Positions 25,187 to 36,000 are shown, numbered from the stretch's first letter. The stretch is DNA of 64,000 nucleotides from an uncultured delta proteobacterium (GCA_903892415.1 CAITIQ010000344.1:248001-312000); one strand, 5' to 3'. The notes: generated by a model from the sequence alone, not told the origin. Translations and numbers: made by a program.

Positions 25187-26187
25187 TACGGGAGCGCGTG
25201 ACCAATCCGAGCGGGCGTCGAGACCCAGTTCGTTGCGCAGTGGTCGGCATTGGCCGCTGGGGCGCCCACTACCTCAAGGTCCTTGCAGAGACGCCGGGCG
25301 CCGAACTGGCGTCGCTGTGTGACACCAGCGAGCGCGCTCGTACGGTGGCGCTCGCAGCGCTTCCCACGGCGACTGCGTTCGCGCGGCTGGCCGACCTCGA
25401 CCCTGCAGGCTTGGATGCGGTCGTCATCGCCACACCCACGGAGACCCATGCGGAGCTCGCGTGTGAAGCCTTTTCCAAGGGGTTCCACGTATTGGTTGAA
25501 AAACCGCTCGCGATCACGACAGCCGACGCTCTCCGCGTGGTGAGCTCCGCACGAAGGGCAGGAAGGGTGATCGCAACGGGCTACCAAATGGTGCATCACC
25601 CTGGGCACAGAGCTCTTGTTGAGGCCGCAATGGCACTCGGGCCGGTTGAGCACGTTCGAACCACCCGCTCGAGTCTCAGCCGCGAGCGACAGGACCCGTT
25701 GCTTCATGCGCTCGCTCCCCATGATCTCGCAACCTTCGCGCTGTTTTCCCGCAAACAGAACGGCGAGATTGCCCCGCAATGCGAAGGGATATCGGGAGAC
25801 GGCTTGAGCGAGCTAACAGCACATTTGCGCAGCGTTGGAGCCAACGAGTTCACCGCCGAGCTGAACTGGTCCCGTGGCAAGCCGCTGCGCCGGACCGAGA
25901 TCTTTTGCACCAACGGCAGTCTCTCCTTCGACGAGGCCAGCGGAGAGGTCACAGAAAACGGTCTCAATCCCAGGACTTTCACTGGGGCGCCGCTCAACCT
26001 GCAGTGCACGGAGTTCATTCAGACCATCGCGAGCTTGCGCCGCGGACCAGTGCTCCCCGGTGCCCTCGAGAACGTTGGGCTCGTCACGGCCGCCGACGCG
26101 ATCGTCGTCTCGCGCCTGATCGAGCAGCTTGGAGCTTTGAGCCGAGCCCTCGCCAGCGTTCCGACGAGAGCCGTGCTCAGTCTATGA
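25183..26187 (+). CDS. Gfo/Idh/MocA-family oxidoreductase
   Basis: A 334-aa protein with a Rossmann start (RCAVVGIGRWGAHYLKVL), AVVIATPTETHAELA, the conserved EKP motif in FHVLVEKPLAI, and HALAPHDLATF, where polysaccharide-locus members have a conserved APHD. Enzymes of this subgroup oxidise UDP-amino sugars at C3 (WbpB-like role), the step before an aminotransferase and N-acetyltransferase. That fused pair lies at 48613-50319, so this gene may supply its substrate. It overlaps the YkgJ-family gene by four bases. Confidence 0.85.
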   Translation: MIRERVTNPSGRRDPVRCAVVGIGRWGAHYLKVLAETPGAELASLCDTSERARTVALAALPTATAFARLADLDPAGLDAVVIATPTETHAELACEAFSKGFHVLVEKPLAITTADALRVVSSARRAGRVIATGYQMVHHPGHRALVEAAMALGPVEHVRTTRSSLSRERQDPLLHALAPHDLATFALFSRKQNGEIAPQCEGISGDGLSELTAHLRSVGANEFTAELNWSRGKPLRRTEIFCTNGSLSFDEASGEVTENGLNPRTFTGAPLNLQCTEFIQTIASLRRGPVLPGALENVGLVTAADAIVVSRLIEQLGALSRALASVPTRAVLSL

Positions 26188-26292
26188 ACCTTCCAGTGCA
26201 GGCCAGCATCAGAGCAGGGGTTAAACGCTACTAGAATCCCGCACAAGGCCGCACTAAACGGCTCAGACTACGTCTCGCCGAGAATCGAAGCA

Positions 26293-28590
26293 GTGATCCC
26301 TACTCCCAAAAGCAAAGCGGCTGCGCCGAACGAGGCAACGGGCGACCGTGAGCCGCTCGTCGATATCCTCGCGGTATGGCGGCCAATTCGGAAGCATTGG
26401 CTCACTGCGCTGTCCACGGCTGCATTGGTCACCGTTGGCGTCGGCTTCTGGACGATGCGCCAGACCAAGATCTATCAGGCATCCGCAGTCGTCCAGTTCG
26501 ATCCCAATCCACCACGTCCACTCGGCGGCAAAGTGGAGAGCGTCGTCGAAATCGGCTCCGGGGCAATGTGGGACACCCGCGAGTACTACGAAACGCAGTA
26601 CCAAATCATCCAGTCGCGGCGTGTTTCCCTGGCAGTCGTTCGGCAGCTCAACCTCAATTCAGATTGGGCGTTCATCAGCAACCTTCCGAAGGGTGTTCAA
26701 GCCCCCGATCGCGAGCCGCTCTCCGAAGAGGACGCCGCGGACGTACTTCGCGGTCGCATCAGCGTAGAGCCGGTCAAGCAGTCGCGACTCGCGACAGTGA
26801 AGTTTCAGGACGCCAACCCGGAGCGTGCCGCCGAGCTGCTCAAGCAAGTCGTGCGCACCTACAAGGAACAGAACGTCGACATCGCTCTCGAGTCGATGGA
26901 TGAGGCGGCACGCTTCCTACGCACTGAACACGACAAGCTCAAGAAGGAGCTCGAGTCGAGCGAGATGGATCTCCACAACTACAAGGAGAAGAACAACATC
27001 CTCTCGGTTGAGTTCGAGGACAAGTCGAGCCTGTTCCGCGATCAGATTACCCAACTCTCCAACACGCTTACGTCGGTCCGTACCAAGCGGGAGCAGGTCG
27101 CCGCTCGCCGAGCACAACTTGCCAAGGTCAGCGGCGAGGACCCCGCAGTACTTCCCGCAGGGGAGCTCTTGCAATCGGTCTTCCTTCAGGGGCTGCGCAC
27201 GCAGTACGTGCAAGCCACCCAAGACCGTGACGCCCTGCTCAACAGTGGAATGGGGAAGAACCACCCGGACGTTATTGCTGCCACAACCCGCATGGAGACT
27301 TCGCGGGCAGCGCTTCTTGGTGAAGTCAGAAACATCCAAGGTGCCCTCGATAGTGAGTTAGCCGCCATTCAGCGAGAGGAGGGTGGCGTTGCTGGACTCT
27401 TTGAGCAGTCGAAGAAAGAAGCGCTCGACCTGAACCTGCTTGAGATTGAGTACAACCGCCTCAAGCGCTCCAAGGAGAACACCGAGAAGCTTTACGGCGT
27501 ATTGTTGGAGCGCTCCACCGAGAGCGCTTTAACCAGCCAAATGCGCATGAACAACGTCTCCATCGTGGACGAGCCGATGGTGCCCGGTGGGCCGATTCGA
27601 CCCAACCTCCCGCTGAACGTCACCGGCGGTGCTGCCATGGGGCTCGTGATCGGCGCTGCTGCCGCTATGGCACGGTCGATGTTGGACCGGACCATGAAGT
27701 CGCCGGAAGACGTTGAGCACGTGCTCGGCGCAACCTTCCTCGGCCTCCTCCCAGAGTTCGACCCGGCAGCGGTTGGTCCAGGCAAAAGCCGCAGGCGCAG
27801 AGGTGCCTTGCGTCACCCCGAGCTCGTCGTGCACGAAGAGCCAATGAGCGGCGTCGCCGAGGCCTCACGCTCCATCCGCACGAGCCTCATGTTCATGGCG
27901 CCCGACAAGCCGATGCGGACGCTGCTGATTACCAGCGCTGGCCCGTCTGAGGGCAAGACCACCGTGGCCTGCTGCATCGCTACAGCGATGGCGCAGGCTG
28001 GTAAAAAGGTCGTGCTGATTGATTGCGACCTCCGCCGACCACGAGTTCATCGCATCTTCCGTGGGCGTGGGCATGACGTTGGTCCTGGCCTCACTTCGGC
28101 CTTGCTCGATGAGCCGCTGGATAATTGCGTAATCACGTCGGAGGTTCCCAATCTATGGGTGATTCCTGCCGGCCCCATCCCGCCGAACCCTTCGGAACTC
28201 CTACAGAGTGAACGCTTCAAGACCGTCCTGGCGCAGCTGCAACAGCGCTATGACCATGTCATCCTTGATAGTCCCCCAGTCGTCGCCGTGACGGATGCAG
28301 TCATCCTCTCAACGATGGTGGATACGACGGTGCTGGTCATTCGCGCCCTGAAGACGACGAAGGAGATTGGTAAGCACGCCACGCGAATGCTGCGTGACGT
28401 CGGGGCGAACCTCGCCGGGGTAGTGCTCAATGCGGTCAACGTGAACCGGGACGAATACGACTACTGGTATAAGTACTACCGTCGTGATGGTGGCTACTCA
28501 TCCAATGCTCAGACCGTCACGCCGATGAACGAGCCATCGTCGCCACAAGACGACGGCGGGCACGGCAGACCGCCCGCCCCAATGGCCTAG
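26293..28590 (+). CDS. Polysaccharide co-polymerase / BY-type tyrosine autokinase (Wzc-like)
   Basis: The 765-aa protein starts with GTG. An N-terminal Wzz domain has a first membrane segment near residue 45 (LTALSTAALVTVGVGFW), a long periplasmic coiled-coil, and a second segment near residue 450 (GGAAMGLVIGAAAAMA). The BY-kinase domain has Walker A SAGPSEGKTTVACC (from 548), Walker A' VVLIDCDLRRPRVHR and Walker B HVILDSPPV. The Tyr cluster YDYWYKYYRRDGGY near the C-terminus is the autophosphorylation tail. It controls chain length and export of the surface polysaccharide. No Wza or Wzb partner is in the window. Confidence 0.94.
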   Translation: MIPTPKSKAAAPNEATGDREPLVDILAVWRPIRKHWLTALSTAALVTVGVGFWTMRQTKIYQASAVVQFDPNPPRPLGGKVESVVEIGSGAMWDTREYYETQYQIIQSRRVSLAVVRQLNLNSDWAFISNLPKGVQAPDREPLSEEDAADVLRGRISVEPVKQSRLATVKFQDANPERAAELLKQVVRTYKEQNVDIALESMDEAARFLRTEHDKLKKELESSEMDLHNYKEKNNILSVEFEDKSSLFRDQITQLSNTLTSVRTKREQVAARRAQLAKVSGEDPAVLPAGELLQSVFLQGLRTQYVQATQDRDALLNSGMGKNHPDVIAATTRMETSRAALLGEVRNIQGALDSELAAIQREEGGVAGLFEQSKKEALDLNLLEIEYNRLKRSKENTEKLYGVLLERSTESALTSQMRMNNVSIVDEPMVPGGPIRPNLPLNVTGGAAMGLVIGAAAAMARSMLDRTMKSPEDVEHVLGATFLGLLPEFDPAAVGPGKSRRRRGALRHPELVVHEEPMSGVAEASRSIRTSLMFMAPDKPMRTLLITSAGPSEGKTTVACCIATAMAQAGKKVVLIDCDLRRPRVHRIFRGRGHDVGPGLTSALLDEPLDNCVITSEVPNLWVIPAGPIPPNPSELLQSERFKTVLAQLQQRYDHVILDSPPVVAVTDAVILSTMVDTTVLVIRALKTTKEIGKHATRMLRDVGANLAGVVLNAVNVNRDEYDYWYKYYRRDGGYSSNAQTVTPMNEPSSPQDDGGHGRPPAPMA

Positions 28591-28676
28591 CGGCGATAGC
28601 GGCAGCCTGGGCGCTAGCGGTAGCAAGGGTGCTCTAAGGCTGATTGTCCTCTAGGCAGAGTGTGCCCTGCGTAGGC

Positions 28677-31223
28677 TCAGCGCTTGCGCGGGTGCTTCTC
28701 ACTCAATCGCGCGAAGCGCTCAGCATTGGCCGGCTCCTTCGCATCCTTCTTGGTCGCAGCTTCACCTAGCGCCTGAGCCACCACCGCAGACAGCCCAGCC
28801 TGATCGGCAGCGTCCGCGAGTTCCAACCAACGAGTCGCTGTGGGCTCCTGTCGCGCCGCGCGCTCATACCAAGTGACGGCTTGTTGCCGATTGCCGACGG
28901 TAACGTGTACTCCGGCGACCCAACGGTTTGTCTCGGCGCAGCCAAGACGCTGTGAACAAGCAGTCGAAACTACTTTTTCCAAAACAGTGTTGAGTTCATC
29001 GGAGGACCCGAGCGACGCGAGAGTCTGAGCCAGCAGCTGCAGGCATGGGAGCTTCTCCTCCGGCAGCTCACAGCTGGCGCGCAAGATCGTCAAAGCGCTC
29101 TCCTTGCGTCCTTCAAGCAACTCGACTCTGGCTCGCAAGCGCCCGGGCAGGGTGTGATTGGGATATTTCGTCGCAATTACCTGCGCGTCTGACTCCAACT
29201 TGCTGAGACAGTTCGACCGCTCGATTGCACAGGGTGCCTTCTTCGATTCGAGAGCCAGCAGTAGGTCTTCAGCGAGCCGGCGGCGTGGAGAAAGCTGGTC
29301 TGGGTCTCGAACCAGCGCCTCGCGATCCAAAGCTTGGCGAACCTCGAGCTTGGCTGCGGTACCAAAGCTTATCGAAAAGACTTCGAGAGCAAAGCTCCCC
29401 TGGTCTCCCTGTGGGACCGCGGCAAAAACCGCTTCGGTCGTTGAGGCATATCGCACTACGAGCGGCGCTGCTGTAGAGGCCAACGTGGGCTCGTACTCGA
29501 GCGCAAGGCGTACCTCCATCAGCCCCTGGTTGGAAAGACCACGGACAAGTAGGTATTCAGCGAGGAGCAGATGCGTGCGCCCTACCGTTGGTCCGCGTTC
29601 GAGCGCCCGTTGCACCCAGACAATCGGGTTCTCGCCCAATTGGCGCGCAGTGTAAGCACCCACCAACGGGAAATAGTAGTCAGCTGGATGACGCTCCATC
29701 AAACTCCCGAGACGCTCTTTCAGCGCGCCAGCGCGAGCGCTGTCTCTCGAGTTTGTGGCGGCCAGCAGCTCTCGCTGCACGCTGGCTCGGTCCTCTTCAA
29801 GGTTCGTCGGTCCACGCCAGAGCAAAAGGCAGCCGACCACGAGGGCTCCACCAAGCGCGATCCTAAGCGTCCAGACCGATGGGGCAGGACTAGCACTCTC
29901 GCGACGCGGAGCAGCGGACCACACGCAGCCGAGCGTGGCGGCTACAGCTGTACCAACGCCGGCGAGCTCCAAGCCCAGATCGACGAGGTTCTGCAAGATC
30001 AACACGCCCACACCAAACAAGGCGCCGAGCAAGACGGCGCTGCGCAAGATGCTTTGCCGCGCACTCCAGAAACCCCAAAGCAGCACGAGCGAGGCGACGA
30101 CGGGGACGATAACCCCCCACTCAGCAACCCATTGAACAGCGACGTTCTCTGGGTGGGTATAAGCGATATTGCCCGGGGTTTGTGGGCGATAGGCGAAGAA
30201 CACACTGGCGAATGCCCCACGCCCAATCCCGAAGACGGGGTGATCCTTGATTACTGGAAGGCTCCACACCGGCAACTGAAGTTTGGCCACATTCTCACTC
30301 AAGAGAGAGGGCCAGAAATCCTTTTCAGCGCCCAAGAGCGCGAACCCGGCCCCGACAAACAAGGCGGCAGTGGTTGCATAGCTAATGATCTTGGCCGACG
30401 CTAACTTGGCTTTGCGAGCGAAGGTCGCCCATATGCCAAAAGCAACCAACCCGACGACCAACGAGGCAACGCCGCCACGAGAGGCTGTTCTAAGCGAGAC
30501 GGCCAATAGGATGATCAAGCCAGTTCCAAGCAACCAGCGTGAGGTCGGTGGCCGCTTCGAGAGCGCGAGCCCCGAGCCGATCAGAATATTTAGGTTGAGA
30601 TAGCCCGCTAGATTGTTGGGGTTGATGAGGGGGCCTGCATCTCCGGGCTCCACGGGATGCAGGGGCTCGTAGATGCCAAACACGTGAACCGCAGAGAGCA
30701 ACGCGTGGCCCATCGACACCAGCGCCACGACGACGGCCGTGGCGAACACTGCCAGGAGCGGAGCCGGTGCACCGTAGCGCCGCGCCATCCTAAGCGAGAG
30801 CAAAAAGGTCCCAGCGTAGGAAGCCCACTTGAAGGCTTCGAACAAAGTCGCGTCGGGGGAAAGCGACAAACTGGCTGTTTCTCGAACCCTGTCGAGCGGG
30901 AGCAAGCACCGCTCCCAAACATCGGCCGCTGCAGGCGACAGGACCTTCACCCACGAAAGTGGTAACGGCAACGCCTGGACGACGCAGTACAGAGCCAAGC
31001 AAGCAAGCACGAGCGCCGGAGCGAGCCGGCTCGCTCGGCTTTGAGCCGGCCGAATGGAGTCGAACAGGCCGCCGGCAAGCGCGAGCGCTCCAACCGGCAA
31101 AAATAGCCGTGGCGTAATGCCGCCGACCAACAACACGCTCAGACTGAGCACGAGGACCAAGAGCACAAACAGCCCTCGCTCGAGGCGCTCTTCCGCCACA
31201 GTCCGTTTATTTGATGAAGCCAA
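28677..31223 (-). CDS. O-antigen ligase/polymerase family protein with C-terminal TPR region
   Basis: An 848-aa protein with about 12 membrane segments in residues 1-480. The Wzy_C-type periplasmic loop has INPNNLAGYLNL, RTASRGGVAS, HPVFGIGRGAF and YTHPENVAVQW, where the family His/Pro residues occur. A ~360-residue soluble helical part of TPR type follows (ERGPTVGRTHLLLAEYLLVR and similar). It could ligate or polymerise the glycan repeat units. The start is probably the TTG at 31223 (CGGAG upstream); a GTG at 31199 is possible. It is convergent with the Wzc gene. Confidence 0.87.
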   Translation of the reverse strand: MASSNKRTVAEERLERGLFVLLVLVLSLSVLLVGGITPRLFLPVGALALAGGLFDSIRPAQSRASRLAPALVLACLALYCVVQALPLPLSWVKVLSPAAADVWERCLLPLDRVRETASLSLSPDATLFEAFKWASYAGTFLLSLRMARRYGAPAPLLAVFATAVVVALVSMGHALLSAVHVFGIYEPLHPVEPGDAGPLINPNNLAGYLNLNILIGSGLALSKRPPTSRWLLGTGLIILLAVSLRTASRGGVASLVVGLVAFGIWATFARKAKLASAKIISYATTAALFVGAGFALLGAEKDFWPSLLSENVAKLQLPVWSLPVIKDHPVFGIGRGAFASVFFAYRPQTPGNIAYTHPENVAVQWVAEWGVIVPVVASLVLLWGFWSARQSILRSAVLLGALFGVGVLILQNLVDLGLELAGVGTAVAATLGCVWSAAPRRESASPAPSVWTLRIALGGALVVGCLLLWRGPTNLEEDRASVQRELLAATNSRDSARAGALKERLGSLMERHPADYYFPLVGAYTARQLGENPIVWVQRALERGPTVGRTHLLLAEYLLVRGLSNQGLMEVRLALEYEPTLASTAAPLVVRYASTTEAVFAAVPQGDQGSFALEVFSISFGTAAKLEVRQALDREALVRDPDQLSPRRRLAEDLLLALESKKAPCAIERSNCLSKLESDAQVIATKYPNHTLPGRLRARVELLEGRKESALTILRASCELPEEKLPCLQLLAQTLASLGSSDELNTVLEKVVSTACSQRLGCAETNRWVAGVHVTVGNRQQAVTWYERAARQEPTATRWLELADAADQAGLSAVVAQALGEAATKKDAKEPANAERFARLSEKHPRKR

Positions 31224-31348
31224 GGTACTCCGCAGGAAAGGTAGACGCTTCGTTGCGCGCTAGGGTCGAATATTCGAGCGTTCTTTCTTCTGTTTTTCCG
31301 CTAGGCCCGACGTGCAGAGCATGCTCCCGCCGTGGTACAAATCGCCCC

Positions 31349-32065
31349 GTGAGTTGGCAGCAAGGTTACTTGAATCGCTATTACGACAAGAGCCGCGGTT
31401 GGGTCGACGGCACCACGGAGTTTCACGATTTGTGCCGTAGCGCGATCGCGCCAAACGGGAAGATCCTCGAGATCGGAGCCGGCCCCACCAATAGGACGTC
31501 CCAGTTTCTGGCTTCTCTAGGAGAGACGTACGGCGTCGACATTGACCCCGATGTACACAACAACACTGCGCTGTCTCAGGCCCATACCATTAGTGGAGAC
31601 AGCTATCCCTATGGCGACGCTACCTTTGACGCCTGCATATCCAACTATGTAGCGGAGCACGTTGAAGATCCCAAGGCGCACCTCGAGGAGGTTGCGCGGG
31701 TGCTGAAGCCCGGCGGGGCTTATCTGCTCCGCACGCCGAACCTCTATCACTATGTCTCACTCATTTCCTGGCTCACCCCGCATTGGTTCCACACGGCAGT
31801 AGCAAATCGCCTGCGCAACCAGCGTGGCCACCATGATCCCTACCCCACAGTGTACGCCATGAACACAAAGCAGGCGCTCACCAACCTCGCGCATAGCGCT
31901 GGCTTTGAGGTGGAGCGGCTTTCGCTCGTGGAGAAGGAGCCTTCCTATGGACTTTACGCGAGGCCTCTATTCTTCGCCTTCATGGCCTATGAACGGCTGG
32001 TCAACTCGTCCGAACTGGTAGCGCCGCTCCGCTCCAACCTCTTCGTCATCTTGCGCAAGCGCTGA
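31349..32065 (+). CDS. Class I SAM-dependent methyltransferase
   Basis: The GTG at 31349 gives 238 aa beginning MSWQQGYLNRYYDKS, a typical start for small glycan-locus methyltransferases. Motif I is ILEIGAGPTNRTSQFL, the acidic residue after strand 2 lies in YGVDIDPDV, and the post-II region FDACISNYVAEHVEDPKAHL then LEEVARVLKPGGAYLL is of Methyltransf_11 type. The target is probably a sugar hydroxyl or carrier-linked glycan, judged only by context. The frame stays open upstream, but that part is unlike the family. The nucleotidyltransferase-like gene follows after 9 bases. Confidence 0.85.
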   Translation: MSWQQGYLNRYYDKSRGWVDGTTEFHDLCRSAIAPNGKILEIGAGPTNRTSQFLASLGETYGVDIDPDVHNNTALSQAHTISGDSYPYGDATFDACISNYVAEHVEDPKAHLEEVARVLKPGGAYLLRTPNLYHYVSLISWLTPHWFHTAVANRLRNQRGHHDPYPTVYAMNTKQALTNLAHSAGFEVERLSLVEKEPSYGLYARPLFFAFMAYERLVNSSELVAPLRSNLFVILRKR

Positions 32066-32074
32066 GCAAGCCGC

Positions 32075-33004
32075 ATGGCAGCGCTACCAACAGCACCCAA
32101 GCTCGAACTGCTCAGTTGGGTCCGTGAACCACATACCGAGCTTCAGCGCCACGCCGAGCAAGCGCTCTATCTCGCAAGGACTCACTTGGTTGAGCAGCTC
32201 GACCACAGCATCGGGATGGAGCTCCCAGTGTTGTTGGTCAAGGGCGCAGCCTTGGCGCTCAGCACGTACCCGACGCCGTGGGAACGCGCGATGTCAGATG
32301 TGGACTTGCTCGTCGATAGCTCTCGCTTTCTCGCGCTCATAAAACTGTTGAAGCGGAAGGGCTATGAGGAGGTTCAGCCTCAGGTTCGAGAACACTCTCG
32401 CAGCTTGCTGGAGGCGGTGCTGCTTCCTCCGGCGCCGATGCCTAGCATTCCGGTCGAAGTGCACGCGAGCTTGGATAAGGTCGCTCCCAGGCGCTGGCCC
32501 TTCTATCGTCTTTGGGAGCGAGGGGAGTCAGTAGGCAACGGTCTTCTACGGATCCCGAGTCTCGAGGATCACGTACTGCTCGTGGCGATTCACCTGGCAA
32601 GCGACGAGTTTGCGCATGCTTGGGGTCTTGTCGATTTGGAGGCATTGATCCGCAAAGGCGCGGACCTCAAGGTGGTCGAAGAGCGAGCGCGAATGTGTGG
32701 CGCAAGCACCGCCTTGCGACTTGCGCTGATGGCCCTCAAACATCGTCTTCCCGCCATACTCAGTGAGAGCGACCTTCCGCACGGAGTCGCATCGGTTGCG
32801 CGTGCACGCCTACTGAGCAAGCTTTTCGATCCATCGACCTGGCCTGTCTCCAAGACGAAGCCCAGCCTAGGCTGGGCTTGGATTGCAAAGCAGGCCGCCC
32901 TTCGTGACGACCCGCTTCACTTCCTCGAGGGTGTTGGCGCCTACGCTCTAGCGCGAGCTCTCGACCGAGCTCCGTCGCGACCTGCGCACGCGGGTAAGCG
33001 CTAG
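32075..33004 (+). CDS. Nucleotidyltransferase-fold protein (NTP_transf_5-like)
   Basis: The 309-aa protein has PVLLVKGAALALSTYP followed by RAMSDVDLLVD, the Lys-Gly and DxD motifs of the NTP_transf_5 family (PF14907), and a helical C-terminal half with VEVHASLDK and HLLV-like residues. Members occur in exopolysaccharide loci and also beside some lasso clusters; their reaction is largely uncharacterised. Here it follows a methyltransferase by 9 bases and is 8 kb from the lasso genes, so a polysaccharide role is more likely. Its last 57 bases overlap the oppositely oriented surface-protein gene. Confidence 0.78.
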   Translation: MAALPTAPKLELLSWVREPHTELQRHAEQALYLARTHLVEQLDHSIGMELPVLLVKGAALALSTYPTPWERAMSDVDLLVDSSRFLALIKLLKRKGYEEVQPQVREHSRSLLEAVLLPPAPMPSIPVEVHASLDKVAPRRWPFYRLWERGESVGNGLLRIPSLEDHVLLVAIHLASDEFAHAWGLVDLEALIRKGADLKVVEERARMCGASTALRLALMALKHRLPAILSESDLPHGVASVARARLLSKLFDPSTWPVSKTKPSLGWAWIAKQAALRDDPLHFLEGVGAYALARALDRAPSRPAHAGKR

Positions 33005-36000
33005 TGCCGCAAGCCCCACCATCAACCAACCGCCACGAGTGGAGTTGGGAACGGTGAACTCGCAGGCGCAGCCACCCGAGACGCCGTAACGCGGCCCGTT
33101 CGACTCCTCGTCCACATCTCCGCTTTCAACGTCTTCCCCGGTGGGACTCCAATCGCTGGGGGTCCCCACGGGCGAGCCTTCTCCACCTTGTGAGGCGAAC
33201 GTCACGAAGCCGCCTTCGCTCACCTGTGCAGCCAGAGAGAGCGAACTACCAAGCCCCGCCGAGTCGGTCACCAGAAGTGTCACGTTGACGCTCGTTCCCC
33301 AAGTGTTTTCAGGCGCCTTGAAGCTCAAAGTCGCGGAGTTCTGAGCACCATGAAGCGCGCTCTCCGCGACCAGGGTGGCTGCTTCCCCGGCCTCAACGGT
33401 CACCAAAGCGACGTCGAGCGCAACGTTGTCCGTGGCTGCGAGCTCGACCGTTGGACTGATCCCATCTTGCGCCACCACAGTGAGGCTCGGCGCGTCATGG
33501 TCGTTGATCATGAAGGGGACGGAGAGTGCTTCTTGACCGGGGTTATCTCCTGCTGCGCGAACCACTACGCGGTAGGGGCGAGCCGCGAGCGCGCCCTTGA
33601 GATCGATGGAGGTGGAGGTGCCGTTGATTGACGAATAGGCCGGGTCCCACACAGGCTTGTCATCCGGACCAATGAGCGCCACTTCGTACGAGGTCACGCC
33701 ATCAAGCTGATCCCACGTAACATGGAGCAACTGGCCGACCTCTACCATGGTGGGGCCGTTCTCCGACTGCCCGGAGAGGCTGATAAGCGGGGCCGGGAAG
33801 GAGAAGTTGTCGAGACCGTAGAGGAAGCCGTCAGCACCACCAACGAGGATCTCGTCCTCACCGTCGCCGTCGGAATCAGCAATCACAGGCTCCCCCACGG
33901 AAACCCCAAGATCCGCTGACCAGCGCACATCCATCGAGCACGGATCGATGACGTACACATGGCCGTCGGAGGAACCAACGACTGCGGCTGGACTCCCATC
34001 GAGATTAGCTACGCCATTGACGTTGCTGAAAATCCCCGTTGCCTTCCCCGCCGCGTTTGCCTCCTCGACGGAGGCATACGCCACACCGTCTGCGTAGGTG
34101 CGGCTACCAACCATCGCCCCGGACGAAACGTCATAAAACGTCAGGGTTGAGGAGAGCACCGCTGGCGTCACGTAGCGTTGCGCTGAGCCGCAAGAAAGCA
34201 CCACCCCCGCCATACCGTTTACTGGCTTATTGAGATCCGCTTGCCAGGCCACAGCACCATTACCACTTACGAGAGCCGGACCATCATAGCCCGCTTGCAA
34301 GAGCAAGCGTCGGTCGCCGCTGGGACTCTCGGTCACCATCGGAAGGGAGTAGTTCATATCCGGAAGGCTTGCGATCGCGGTGGCCTGCCCCGTCTCCGAG
34401 CTGCGCTGCCAGAGCGACGCGAACGTCATCGAATACCACTCATCGACGCCGTCGCTGTTCAGGTCCCCCACCGAAGAGCCAAAGAACCCACCCGTCAGAA
34501 TCGGCGCGCCGACGAAGGTGGTTGCGCCCGTCTGAAAGTCCACGGCTGTTTGGTGGATCTGCCCGCCGTAGTTTCGCCAATCGACCCCGACCAAGGTTTC
34601 GGCGCCATTCTTGAGCGCAACGGGCGCTCCCCACGCAAAGCCGCTGGGCATTGCGATGGGGGCAGAGGCCGTACCCGATTGCGAGTCGATCGAGACCAAC
34701 TTGGTTCCGTCCTCGACGCCTACGACTCTCGTACCGTTGTTCAACTCGAGGATCGAGCTACTGTTCAGATTCGGATTCCACCAGCGGGGGATGGGAGGAA
34801 TGATCCACGAGGCGTAGCTGGCATCCGCGACGACAGTGCCAAGCGCGGTGCCGGAGAGCAGGACGAACGGACCTTGCGCATCACTTGCCACGAGTGGCGC
34901 AGCCCGCAGCGAGCCACCTCCGACGAAGGCCCCAAGGTGAGATCCATCAACCCAGGTCAGGCCGTTGGTGACCTCCATGAATTGATTGAGCACCTGCACG
35001 ATACCGGTGCTCTCACCGACCGCAATCTGAGGGTAGGGTCGAGTCGAGTAGTCCGCCGTCATCAAACCGGTGATCGAGCCCAGGATAGGCTCATGGGTCG
35101 CTACTAACTGCCACTCATTACCCAATAGCTCATAGCCCTCGAGCAACCGAAAGGAGCCAACATTGGAAAGGGTGTAATCACCCTCTGCTTCACCCGCCAA
35201 AAGCAAGGGTTGGTTGTTGGGCCGCGGCAACACCGCCAGCCGATGGTCAATCGCGGCGGAAGACCGCCTTGAAGCGTCCGTCAGCCGTAAGGCCCGCCGG
35301 TTGGGCAAGCTCGACCCAAGCTGAGCGAACGGAACCAAGTTGGCCGGGCTGTACTTGAATACGGAGAGACCGTTTGCGCCAGCAAGGACCAACTCAGCGC
35401 CCAACTCACCGTCGAGGTTGTGAGCTCCCTCGAAGCGAGCCGCAGAGATCTCCTGCAGCAACGAACCATCGACTCCGGACAATACCCGCGTTGTCCAGTC
35501 AGCGTCGGCTGCGTTCTTGAAGGAGAATACGACCTCGGAAAGACCGTCCCCGTCGAGGTCTGTCGCAACATCGGTGGTAGCTGCAAACTCTGCCTCGAAA
35601 GAGCCAGACGCTACGGCCCACATGAACTCGTTTTGGCCGGTCGCCACGTCCACACGAAAGGCCGATATGCTTGGTCCTACCTGACTGGCGACGTGCGAGT
35701 TTTGTTGCACCAGCAGAACCTCGAGGTCGCCTTGCCCGTCGAGATCGACCGCATACGCCGAGGCGTGGATGAACGGCCAACCGGCGACACCTTGGGCCTC
35801 GAGACTGGCCAGAAGCGAGCCATCACTGCCACGAAGGACCCGCGCGTTGGTGAAGGAGGTAAGCACGACCTCCATCTCACCATCACCGTTAAGGTCGAGC
35901 AGCGCGTCTGTGCCCGAGCTAATGGTCATTGGGTCGGAGGCGACGGGGAAGTCCCAAAGCTTGGAAGCTTGGCCGGCTGCGAAGGAGTAGGCGGAAGCGG

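Noticed and set aside
24294-26292. Search for a second lasso precursor near B1 and the kinase
   Set aside because: No other frame with the Y-P-L-G-T leader motif was seen in this interval on either strand.
28591-28676. Imperfect direct repeat (GCGATAGCGGCAGCC / GCGCTAGCGGTAGC) between convergent genes
   Set aside because: Only two short imperfect copies, without a stem-loop and T run; not enough for a terminator or mobile-element call.
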